Position numbers and translations under genes: made by a program | Source: Sphagnum compactum | Taxonomy: Eukaryota > Bryophyta > Sphagnopsida > Sphagnales | NCBI GenBank assembly: GCA_965153455.1 | Contig: OZ234503.1 | Coordinates: forward strand, 9,367,118-9,431,117 | DNA length: 64,000 nt | Direction: 5' to 3' | Notes under the pieces: model-generated | Databases searched by the model: none | The model's input: the letters and a program-made list of their open reading frames with translations, nothing else | What the model was told of the DNA's origin: nothing | Shown here: positions 12,482 through 23,000 of the stretch, in pieces | Numbering within the stretch: the stretch's first letter is position 1 | Layout: each line of letters starts with the position of its first letter

Positions 12482-14540
12482 TATTTTTTGCAGTGATTTC
12501 CAGAGGTCAAGAGATGATGAACCAAGGAATGAATGACCCATCAATACTTATGGTGAGATTTCTACATTCTGAAAGTTCACATTGACAAGGACACTCAAAA
12601 TAGATTGTGTGATATGAGTACGTTGTTGTAGTTTGGTGGCCTACTGTTTGTACAACCAGTGCAAGGTACCCAATTGGTTTTTTTACAGACATCTGCAAGA
12701 ATTGCAGAGGTTTGCGGTATTTTTGCTACTTTTCAGAGTTTTTCCCCTTTTTGGTGAAATGGGGTGGCAACCTCATGTGCAGTTGAATTTTTTTGTGCAC
12801 ATGATAAAGTGCACAGTTTTAGGGTAGAAATTTTTCCGAGAGCTGAGGCAGAGAGTGCATGCATGCTGAGAGCATAGAACAGGTTCAGCTAGTGGCTTTA
12901 TGGTTACATTCTTTATAGCCCAATTTGAGCTGTACAGAGAGTAGTAGGTATGAAATGGAGATCCAAGACTGCACGTTTTAATTGCTTGACATTGCCTTTT
13001 TTTGTGGACAAATGTTGCTGTGCAGTTGTGCCCTTGAATTATTATATAAATTTTATGTTATATGCTTCTACTGTCTTAAGCTGGGAGTTGTTTGGTTCCC
13101 ACATTTATATGGGTTATAAATCATTGGCAGTAGCATTCTTAGCTTTTAGTGCTCTTGTGATTGCATTACAATGATCATAATTTAAAAAAAGGATGAACTT
13201 TACATGGTCAAGAGATCGAACTATCAGCCACAAGCAAAACACAGGCAAAGGCTAAAATCAATTGGCTTGTGACCTAATGGCTCTGCCCTTTAAATCACAT
13301 CATGAGGATGGTAAATATGCAACCTACGAAATTGGAAGTACATGGTGGTTAGCATGGTGAATCCCTAGTGGAGTTTTGCCAGAAATGTTGCTATGGTGGA
13401 CTCCAAAAAACCCTGGTAGAACTTAGGGATACCAAACTTTGGCCTGTTTTTCAGTGCATCACAATGTCTTTACACTGAAGGCCAGAGCCAAAAAACTTTG
13501 GCTTCAATCATAACATTAAACTGCTAGTTCACTCAAGACAAGGTCTTGTACACAATTCAAGCCACCAAAGCTGGCCGATGGCAGCATTTTCATTTGGTTT
13601 CTTTTATCTTGTTGGTTGTCATTGGTTAAAGAATGATGGGATCCATTGTGAAATCGGCTCAAACATGGACTTGACGTGTCATCTAGATGCCATTCCAATT
13701 TGTTTGTATTCAAGTCAAATGGTGAATGATAATAAGTAGCCTTTCACTAAAAACTGCTGGCTGTGTGTGGAAGACCTTTGGACTAGCCAAAGGATCACAG
13801 ACTACACTAACATCTGGTGAGCTTGGTCTTAAAACGTCAAGTCAATGCTACTTTTGCTTTGCACATATTCTTGTCATCATTCTCTTCAAGTTGGCATATT
13901 AGAAAGATTCAATGGTGGTGGCTGTAATTCACAATGTCCTCATCAGGGATTTTTATTTTTTTTTGTTTTTTTTCAATTTTGAAATGTAGTACACTGGCGA
14001 TTATCAACAAGCAGAAGTAGCCAAATTTGGCTACAGGGAAGAGAGGAAAGTTGAACTTCTTTTAGAATCCTGCTATATTTTGGTGACCTTCTTGAACCTA
14101 TTTTCTAAATATGATGACTTCAAAATTCCTTCTTTTTGTTTTCAAAATCTGGTGACTTTTGGTACATTTTTTCCACAAAAATTCTTTTTATGAGTCACTG
14201 GATTGTTTGTTTGGTCACCAAGTGGTGAAAATTTGCCGCAAAAAAACACACTGGTCCTCATGGAGGCTGAGCAAACACAACAAATAAATCATGACGCTGA
14301 ATAGTCTTTCAACTAGGTGCTAATTCGAGGATGCGGCAAACCCACAATCTACAATCTTGTGATTGAAGACCTGCCAAAACATTATTACAAAAAAAAGTGA
14401 AACAACAAAAGAAGAAAGAAAGAAAGAAGGAATTGATGAGGAAAAGGAAAGTGATGCTGATTTATTTTGCTAAGTTCCAAATTTTGCCTCAACTGAGAAC
14501 CAAATTAGAAATTAGAAATCATCATTCAACTACTAACATC
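12482..14540. other. 3' flank of F-box gene 1 and intergenic DNA
   Basis: The first several hundred bases probably hold the 3' UTR; no unambiguous AATAAA signal was found. The remainder is AT-rich without recognisable genes. A short inverted sequence, GTAGCCAAATTTGGCTAC, lies at 14017-14034. Confidence 0.5.
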
Positions 14541-14547
14541 ATGTAAG

Positions 14548-14720
14548 GGCCACAGTGAACCAGCACCCACCAGCTCACCATCCACTAGATGCCCCTTATT
14601 ACTCAGTTGTGCATGAACCTCAACTGAGTTAATATTTGGTTTCACCTTGGTAACCAATACTGTAGGAAATAGGTCTCTCATATAGGTAGATAGGTAGGAA
14701 AATACACCAGGGTGTTTTCC
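14548..14720 (+). repeat. Family B inverted-repeat element, partial copy (left end)
   Basis: Closely matches the left half of the element at 36569-36943: ACAGTGAACCAGCACCCACC end, GATGCCCCTTAT, then ACTCAGTTG-11 nt-CAACTGAGT (a small hairpin), TTTCACC-TTGGTAACC, and ATATAGGTAGATAGGTAGGA. The matching right terminus was not found, so this copy appears truncated or interrupted. Confidence 0.65.
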
Positions 14721-14799
14721 TAACACTGGTTAAAAAGTGGGTAAGGGAGTGTAAGGGGTTACTATGTAGGTTGGTAAATTGGTCTATTAGGTAGGCACA

Positions 14800-15720
14800 T
14801 AGATGGTTAGTACCAGTGTTGGCCACTTATTAATAACCTACCAGCTGGTTATTGATTGTATTATAATCGGTTAATAACCTAATCACTTGGTATTGAATTT
14901 AAAAAATACAATAACCTACCTTGTTGACTTAGTTATCATCAAGGTAGGTTATCAATCCTAAAGCACTAAATTTTCTTATAATATAAAAAAAACCAAAAAT
15001 AAAAATTTTAACCACAATTTTCTAAAACCCTTGTAGTCAACATATAATCAGCATGTTAACCAGTGGTTATCAACCAGGCATTTGAAAACCTACAATCGAT
15101 TGTTTATTACCAAAAAATTATTCATAACTTGACTGGCACCCATTTATAAAAAAATAAAATAACCTACCTGACAATTATGAAAAGAAAATTCAATAACTGG
15201 CCAAGACTGGTTACTACATAGCTTACCATTGTGGTTAGCTACCGGACGAAAACACAATGAAAAAAATGTTTCTTGTTCACACATCATCCATCTTGTTGCA
15301 TGGTGTGCTTGTTGGTGTTGTTGGAGTTTGGCCCCAGTGTTGGACTGGTATTGAACATACTTGTGAATATACCAGACTAGTCCAGGTTGAGAGATTTTTT
15401 TATATTTCCTCCATACCTGACAGGTATTGGTATTGGTACTTTTTACAAACTTTCATACCAGTTGACAGGTCCTGGTACTAATGTCAAATGCTGACTTTTG
15501 CCTAGTATACAGCAAGTAGAAACCTGGTATTGGTACTTGGCATAAGGCAGGAATGTACCTCATATTACATAAGATCCCATACTAGACTGGTACTCGTATA
15601 AGGTTGGTATTGTCTCAGGTCATACTCGAAGTCTGGTATGTTCTTCAACACCAGTACTCATACCAATACCATATACCAGGGTTGTGCACCCTATATATAT
15701 TGATACAAGCCTGGTACTTA
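14800..15720. repeat. Low-complexity block of GGTTATT/AATAACC and GGTATTGGTACT motifs
   Basis: 14820-15250 repeats AATAACCTACC and its complement GGTAGGTTAT many times, so it can fold extensively. 15340-15700 is enriched in TGGTACT/TGGTATTGG and complements (ATACCAATACC). Ends resembling CAGTGTTGG (14813, 15333) recall hAT-type termini, but no paired end or target duplication was identified. Non-coding. Confidence 0.5.
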
Positions 15721-15754
15721 CCCTCTTATGTGGGTAGTTATCTAGGTAGGGGAA

Positions 15755-15850
15755 GGAGGGTTTAGAGGTTTGGTTGCCTTGTTAACTCAGTTGTGGATGA
15801 ACCACAACTGAGTCATAACTGGTTTCCAATGGATGCTGCAGTGATGGGTG
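15755..15850 (+). repeat. Family B repeat, short partial copy
   Basis: Shares the hairpin ACTCAGTTG-11 nt-CAACTGAGT and the following TGGTTTCC-ATGG with copies at 14548 and 36569. It is cut short on both sides. Confidence 0.45.
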
Positions 15851-16917
15851 ATGGCTCTCTTAAACCCATTCCATTTTCAGGAAAGTTCACCAGATGTTAT
15901 TGTAAACTCCGAGTTCATTTTTTTGAGAACATCATAAGACATTTCCATATTTTAACTGTTGGGGGTTTGAACAAGTGCCATAAGGGGCCAAAGCCATTAT
16001 GTGATGAGCTACTTGCTTCACTCTTTTCATTAACTTCTCCAGTTGCTACATCATTTACCACACTAGAAGAAGTTTCAACAATGGCTCTGGCCATATGCAA
16101 ATTGCATCGAAGGTGGAGATTACAGTTCACCACTCAGATGTTCCTGCTCCCAACTCCCAACCCTTAACTAGTAGTAGCTGAAAAAATCCACAAAATATTC
16201 TACAAGAAGTCACATTTGCTACAAGACCCTACCACTAAAGATGTCCACCTTATATGTAATGGACATGACAACATGGAATGCAGGATTAGAACACATCTTA
16301 AAAGAGGTTCATTACAGTTTCAACTATGCATCATACAACAATGGTACAAATGACCATAAAAGAAGAAGATACAAACCCCACTGCAAAATCAAATTGTCCT
16401 CAAAATATCTTGAGGAGCTCCTTTGCTACACCTATGTTGAAAGGTTCTAGGCCCAATGGATAATTAACTAATACTTGGTCTCTTGAGGTGTTGATTTATC
16501 CATGCATGCTCCATACACCATACGTTATATCTCCTGAAACTATTTTAAGCAAAACCAAACCTTAAATAAAAGTTCATAATGTCAAAGAATTAAAAAACCA
16601 ATAAAGCCCTTCCCCCCTTCCCATCCCTCTCCCCCTGCCATTAGAAACAGTGTTAAATTTTGAAGGGTGGGTCGACCTTTCATAACAAAGGCCTAATTTT
16701 TTTGCCTTCATGTTGAAGGACTGTTAAATTATTAATAGTTCTTCATGTTTTTGGTGCATGTGTTGTAAAGATGTGTAGGATGTTTTTAAAATATCAAAAA
16801 AATAAAATAAAACAAAATTGAGAAAACATGGAATAAAGTTTGAATTGAAACCCAATAAACCAGATGTCAAAATATGGTGAAAACTTCAAACATCAATTAT
16901 ATAAATCTATATCCAAT
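15851..16917. other. Intergenic DNA
   Basis: An open frame of 124 codons crosses from the repeat at 15793 to 16167 but has no recognisable domain. The rest is AT-rich with nothing supported. Confidence 0.5.
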
Positions 16918-17160
16918 TCAATTACTTCTTTGTGGCCTCATGTCACTCAGAAGATCAAAGCTATTAGGCCAACCCATAAGCTTGCACCTCCTTTTAACAT
17001 AACTTTTCATAATTGCATCTGGAAAGATCTGAAAGCTTAAATGTATGTTCTTCGGATCACTTTTCACCCAGTTCAGCTTTGAGAAGCCATGCTCACAAAT
17101 AGTTGAGCTTGATGGATTTATCATCACCCTTTCCCAAAGGCCAACTAATGTAGACTTTCA
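16918..17160 (-). pseudogene. hAT transposase C-terminal (dimerisation) domain fragment
   Basis: Minus-strand reading gives STLVGLWERVMINPSSSTIC followed by EHGFSKLNWVKSDPKN and PDAIMKSYVKRRC. This matches the hATC dimerisation region of hAT transposases, with the (S/T)xCERxFSxxNWVKSDxRN signature; the R of CER is H here. The fragment starts after in-frame stops and covers only about 80 residues, so it is a relic. No intact upstream transposase is visible on this strand. Confidence 0.8.
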
Positions 17161-18530
17161 CTCACATGCTTTCCACAATGTCTCCACAAACTTAAAAAAG
17201 TTCACCATTGATATTCTTCATTGTGCATTGCGTGTCTCTCATGACCACTCAGTCTGTTTGGCCTTAGGTCACAGAAGAGGGCTAAAATTTACAAGGCTAA
17301 GAATTGAGTGCAACATTCAAATTGTTTATGGGCATAGACCCTACATGGCCTATGACTTTTAGATTCCATTTATAAAAAGTTGCCATTCATTTTGTATGTA
17401 GCACTTTCATTTGCCAGTTGAATTTTTACATGACCCTTCATGATGATGAAAGGTTCAGTACTTTAGCTGCCATCCTTTTGAAGGGCTTTAAGTTTTTCTT
17501 CCCCATTCATATATAGGAACAGTTTACAAAGTGAAGGGCGTTGCAACCTGCATTGAAATACACCCCTGTTTAGAAACTACCAAATTACTTCTTTTACATA
17601 TGTGGGTCACACACTGTCTATAGTTAATGGCCATCTTGTAGAGGAGAAGCTAGAAACTCTCGGAGTTAGTGGCCACCCAACTTCCAATCCTTATGAGCAC
17701 CACCTCTTACTCTCAAATTCGATTTGTTACAAGTTGCTAATTAAAGTAGGACTACCTACCTACCTACCTACCCACCTACAGGTATGGTACCTACTCATAT
17801 AGGCTACCTACCTACTTAATCTACTTACCTGAAGTCCTTTCTCTTTTGGTAATTCTCATGTTCTCTTGAAATAAAATTTGGCAGGACTTAGGTCTATTCT
17901 TTTTTTTTTTTTCCCACTTCCTTCCTGTTGGATCTTCTTTTGCTATAAACTTGTATAGGTTCACAGCAATTGTGGAAAATTAGAATCACTCAACTACAAG
18001 AGTTTTAACCAGCCAACTACTTCCATGGTCAAGGTAATTTCAAGTTGGTCAATTGCTTCCTTTCTGCCCATTTCTGTCCAGAGCACAAAACCAAAATTCA
18101 TTAACAGTGTGAAAACTGAAATGGTAAGCAGAGCACATACGAAGTTGCACAAGGAGTGTGCCAGAATCCTGACCTGTAGGTATAGTATGAGGAGGACTTG
18201 CAAAGTTGAACATGCAAATATAGAATATGCAAGTAGATTACTGTAGAGTTCACTTCATGTCACTAAGAGTTCCTTCATGCAATCACCTTGCAAGTCCTTC
18301 ACTTTGCATACCTATTTTCTTTTGCATTCAAAAAGTATGTGTCACATGCAAAAGACATGTCACCAATATTTTAATAAAGTCTCTCTCAAGTCCACCACTA
18401 TGTATCAAATTGCTAATTCTTAGAGACATGAATTCCTCAAAAAAAAAAAAAAACAAAACCCCCAATTCCCACAATCCAATAGGCGAAAGATCAGATTCCT
18501 ACACCTAGGCACAAGCCTATGAAAGCTCAC
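17161..18530. other. Intergenic DNA with a CTAC microsatellite
   Basis: Mostly AT-rich with no supported gene. A (CTAC)n-type tract lies at 17750-17830 (TACCTACCTACCTACC). A poly-A tract lies at 18440-18453. Confidence 0.55.
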
Positions 18531-18534
18531 TGTA

Positions 18535-18767
18535 GTAGCTAGGCCGGTTTGGCAACAAGGTGCCTAATAATAAATTATATTTCGTTAGTTATGTTTGGGA
18601 GTAAAAGTAATGATAATAATAATATAAATCCAGCATTATACTAAATAATGAAGCTATTGTGAATTTGAGAATTTCATTTAGATTTTTGGCATGACAAGCA
18701 TGTTATTTTTCAGAATTTTTGGCAATTCCAAAATATACATAATTAGTGCCTAGCCAGCCTAGTTACT
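18535..18767. mobile_element. MITE candidate with ~20-bp terminal inverted repeats
   Basis: The left end GTAGCTAGGCCGGTTTGGCA and the right end, read on the other strand, GTAACTAGGCTGGCTAGGCA match at about 17 of 20 positions. The interior is AT-rich and non-coding; length about 230 bp. TA flanks both sides, which would suit a Tc1/mariner-type insertion, but a dinucleotide proves little. Confidence 0.5.
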
Positions 18768-20583
18768 ATGGTATTATGTAACATTAATTTGGCGTTAGTT
18801 CATTCAAGAACTCCTCCCTCACTCCTGCAAATAATTCAAGCAATCAACTCCAACACGCTCAAATGTTGGCCAAGAGGATGGTTTTTCCTTCACACCTATA
18901 GACTGGCCTTCCAAGGCCCTCCAACGGCAACTCTTCCATCCTTTTCCAGCATGGAAAATGTCTATACATATTGTTTGTTCTTTTTTCTGTAGCTAGTTCG
19001 TCGAGTCGTTAGAGAACATGCAGTTATGATAAAATTCTACACCAGAATCATCAGATCGAGAACATGCAGTTATGATAAAATTCTAGACCAGAATCATCAG
19101 ATCTTCTTCTATAGTGCGTAATGATTCTAAGCGACGCGGCAACTGCTGCTGACCGTTGCTGGCCTGGAAGATCGAAAGGCCGGAATGATCGAAGGGCCGG
19201 AGTGTCAGTGTGATATTAGGTCGTTGAATAATTTTAGCGGCGCCATGTTGGAGTGGTACAAAGGAAAGAGACGCGGGGTGGGTACCATGCAGGGAGGTAC
19301 CGTGCCTTGCCTTGCCTTGCTTGCTGTTACAAGCATTTACCACCTTAATGCAGCGACTTTGATTTGAGCTAATCAGAACACGACAAAACGCATCAAGACA
19401 CGATGTAAGAACACGACAAAACGCATTAAGACTACGGAGAGTGTGGACGTATACGGCTCAAAAATTTGGAATCACCGTCCCTGCGCCAGGGGCCAAGAGT
19501 TGAGAACCACAATTCTCTTTTGGGCCAGGGGTGATGAGTTGAGAATTACCCAGAGTTCTTTTTTGGGCGAGCTGCCATGAGTTAAGAATTACCCCCCATA
19601 AACTCTTTTTTGGGTTTAAGCTCAAGAATTTGCTATTTCACTAATAAGTTAAGAGCTTACTAAGCTCTCCTTATTCATCATGTATTGCATTTGTCAAGAG
19701 CATTTTGTCTTTAAGAGTATCCAGCAAGTCTTGTACTGATATGAAGTCCATAGAGTCAAGCCCAAAACTAAGGTGTTCATCCCAAGGAGATCTCATAGGA
19801 AGGTCACACCTATAGCTTATATTCAACCTGAATGATGTGTGAGTTCTGGCTAAGCTGCTTAAGGGAAAGAAAATTAGCTCCAAAGTTCAATGACTTGTGG
19901 ATTGTAATTCTAGAACTCAGCTACATGAAATGAATGGAGATAAAAATATATAATTTGCTAAAATAAATGATACCAACCTTAGCATTTCTTTTTAATTCTT
20001 AAAGGCCCTTGAAAAATGGCCACTTGGTCACGGATATCATGACACTATATATTGGAGCCCTTTGCAATGGGTAGAATTTGTATATGCAAAGAAACAGTCT
20101 GAAGCTGGATGGTGCATTCCCTTCTGTTCCTTACAGAACACTAGGTGTTATTTTCTGTCTTGCACCAAGTTGAAAACATTATGAAAACTAGCTCTACAAC
20201 TACAGCCATAATTATGGTTATTATAACTACATTAACCAGAGTTAAAAGCAACCAAAAACTTATTTGAATATGCTGAACTCTACGAGTACCCATTTGGATA
20301 CATTTGATTCTTAGAGTTTCATTTCGAGAATTATATGTGAGAAGCAAATAGTGTACTGTTGTTTCTGTCCCATGTGGTGTCCAATCAAGTTTCCTTAATA
20401 TACGGTGCAAGCTCCCTGGACATTTCATGTTGGTTAAGGCATAGAAACTTGACTAGTAGAAAACCACATATGAGCACCAAAAAAAAAATCCCTCAACGTC
20501 ATGTGCTGTGACAAAACCTACTAGTAACATGTTGCAACCAAACAAATATATACATCACAAAACCTTCTGGGAATGGTCTAAAA
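18768..20583. other. Intergenic DNA with short tandem duplications
   Basis: 19012-19100 is a near-perfect ~44-bp tandem duplication (GAGAACATGCAGTTATGATA and AATTCTA-ACCAGAATCATC in each copy). 19375-19430 repeats AGAACACGACAAAACGCAT-AAGAC. 19480-19620 has three ~50-bp units around GAGTTGAGAA-and-TTTTGGGC. A GC-richer stretch at 19120-19320 has no recognisable coding content. Confidence 0.55.
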
Positions 20584-20810
20584 CAGCGTTGTGCGGTTCT
20601 TTGAATTTTTAAAGAACCACCTGTGTTGGTTGTTTAAATATTCCAGAATCAGCTGAGAACAGCTCGCTGATTTCTTTGAGAAAACTTCAGAATCAAAGAA
20701 CTGCCGGTTCCAGTTCTTTCAAAAACCTTAAAGATCCAGCAGTTTTCATGAAAGGACTGGCAAAGAACCGGTGGTATCTGTTCCTCATTCTAAGAACCGC
20801 CCCAACACTG
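20584..20810. mobile_element. Non-autonomous hAT-type MITE
   Basis: 227 bp bounded by CAGCGTTGTGCGGTTCTTTG and, read inward from the other end, CAGTGTTGGGGCGGTTCTTA. Flanking octamers are GTCTAAAA (20576-20583) and GTCGAGAA (20811-20818), identical at 6 of 8 positions, consistent with an aged 8-bp target-site duplication as made by hAT elements. CAG...CTG ends are also typical. The interior contains internal repeats of the AAGAACCG/CGGTTCTT motif. No transposase. Confidence 0.7.
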
Positions 20811-20944
20811 GTCGAGAAGCTAAAAGAACATATTTTTGGGGGGTTAAGGCAACAACTCTGAATGCCAGGCACTGGATGGGACCATCCTTATTGGTTCAAA
20901 TTTTAGAATTGTCATAAAGCTATTGGCAATTTGTACCCAACTTA

Positions 20945-21153
20945 TGGTGCATTCACACTTGATGTTAAATCAATGTTAAATGAAATCTAGGTGGCATCCT
21001 AGGTGGCACACAATGTTAATCGGGTGATAGCTTAATGTTAAGTGAATGTTAGTTTAACATAAAATCTTCATGATAAGTAAGTTTAAGTCTTAAATGACTA
21101 TTATGGTGTTAAGGGACACAACACTAGAGTCCCTAATAAGTGTGAACACACCT
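20945..21153. mobile_element. Tourist/PIF-Harbinger-type MITE
   Basis: 209 bp with inverted ends TGGTGCATTCACACTT and AGGTGTGTTCACACTT (13 of 16 identical), flanked on both sides by TTA (20942-20944 and 21154-21156), the 3-bp target duplication of PIF/Harbinger elements. The interior repeats TTAATGTTAA-like words. Non-coding. It lies 134 bp from the hAT-type MITE. Confidence 0.65.
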
Positions 21154-23000
21154 TTAGTGGAAAGATATATATATGGCGAAAAATATGTACCAATGGACAA
21201 GTAGAAAAATATGTAAACCAATATACGGGTCCGTATGGATGACCAATATTATTTATTTCAGTTCTTTGAGTACAGTTAATATATTCTTCGAGCAATTAAT
21301 TCAAAACTAGTAGTATAGAAAAGCTTGATCATAGTGCAGGTACTTCCAACCCAAACTTTAATAAGTTCAAGTAATTCCACCAAATTATGTATATAGCAAC
21401 GCCGAGCTTTGAATGAATTTTTTTGAATATCATTACTACTAGTCCCTGGAGCCTATCATAAGGTGTACCCATACATGTACATGTAGTTATGACTTTCCCA
21501 TGCGTAAAGAAAAACCGTTTATACCGTTGGATACGGATCATGAATTTATACGTGATGCGAAATTGTGATGATTGGACTTCTCATCAACGTTAGAGAGCCA
21601 TGAAAGAGTTGCAAGCTATGTTTGTGATGCTTGGAGTTCTCATCGACGTAATTAGAGCGATGAAGAGATGAGCTGCAGTAAGTTCTGTTTAGACGTTCCC
21701 ATAGCTACGTAGCTGCTTTCTTTCTGTTTCACAAACTGTCTTTTGTAGCTCGAAATTGCGCGGTTGAAGTTTTGAATTATAAAATGTGATGGGGGACTTG
21801 AAATAATAAATTAAAGATGTCATTAGTCGGCTTCCTGATCACGAGAACTCTCTAGAATTCTTCAGCTGTACTGCAGTCATTCTGGAGGAGAAGAATACTT
21901 GAAGCTGCAAGCAGCTCATATATATTTTCCATCATTTTGATCGGCTGTACATCCTAGACCCGGAGCTCATAAACACATTGAAACCCTTTTACGCTAAAAG
22001 ACATGACAAAGAGTTTTTTTGCACGAAAACTTTCATGTTAGATGCAGCCATAGTAAGAAACCTTGTCGATTACGCAACAGGGTACTCAAGGGTAGGGTAC
22101 TAAAGACATCTATGGTCAGTATAGCTTGGTCATTTATCCGTATCACGCGCTAGCACTGGCGCTCCACAAATAGTCCGGATCACGCACTACCGTTGGTGCA
22201 GTGGGACTAACTAGTAACTACAGGCAGCGGCCGCTGACTAGAGGAGATGAGAGAAGACCAACGACTCACGCTGCTGCTACAGTACTCATCATGAGTGAGT
22301 GTCCGGAGTCCGCATTATGCACTACCGTTGGTGCAGTGGGCATAACTATAAACAATTCCCAGCTCTGACTCATGTGGAGGTGAGAAAAGACTGTCCTGAG
22401 GAGAATGGGAGACGACTGGCCCCTCTCTCCCTGTGAGTACCTGTGCACCTATACTAACTTCATGCAGATTCAGAACGATCTAAACCGGTTCTTCCAGTTT
22501 GAGAGAAAGCCGTAATAATGCATGCAGCTGCAATCGTCATTTTCGTATGGTGGTCTAACCGCATTCGAAGTACTTCTCCATGAGATTTCTACATACAAAA
22601 GTGCCCAAACGAGGCAATCCCAAAGAATCACTCATATAGTTCTTCAAGAAATTTCTTGTGTTTTTTCAAGGGCGTTTTTTGGTAGTGGCCTAATTACCTT
22701 TCGAAAAGAAAACTTAAGAAAAATTGTATCACAACCTATACAAGACCTAAGTCCTTGCTCTGATTGGGACGTATAACACTAAGCATTTCTGGTCGAGGGA
22801 GGATCATTTGTATAATTTTGAGATTCAAACTTCTAGGGTTTCAAGGTTCCAAGTCTTTGGAGGAAGAATGAAAATGGCCTACCCATGGTTGGCCCCCTTG
22901 GAGGAAGAATTAAAATGGCCTATTCATGGTTGCCCCCTTAGAGGATGAATGAAAATGGCCTATGCATGGTTGTCCCCATGGATGATATGTTGAGGATCAT
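21154..23000. repeat. Intergenic DNA with three local duplications
   Basis: 21565-21680: two ~65-bp units (GTGATG-TTGGA-TTCTCATC and AACGT-TTAGAG). 22160-22400: two ~130-bp units sharing GCACTACCGTTGGTGCAGTG and a GACT-AGGAG/GTGGAGGTGAGA-AAGAC tail. 22855-22985: three ~44-bp units with GGAGGAAGAATGAAAATGGC and CATGGTTG-CCCC. Nothing coding is recognised. Confidence 0.6.

Noticed and set aside
15793-16167. 124-codon forward open frame
   Set aside because: It begins inside a family B repeat copy and has no recognisable domain.
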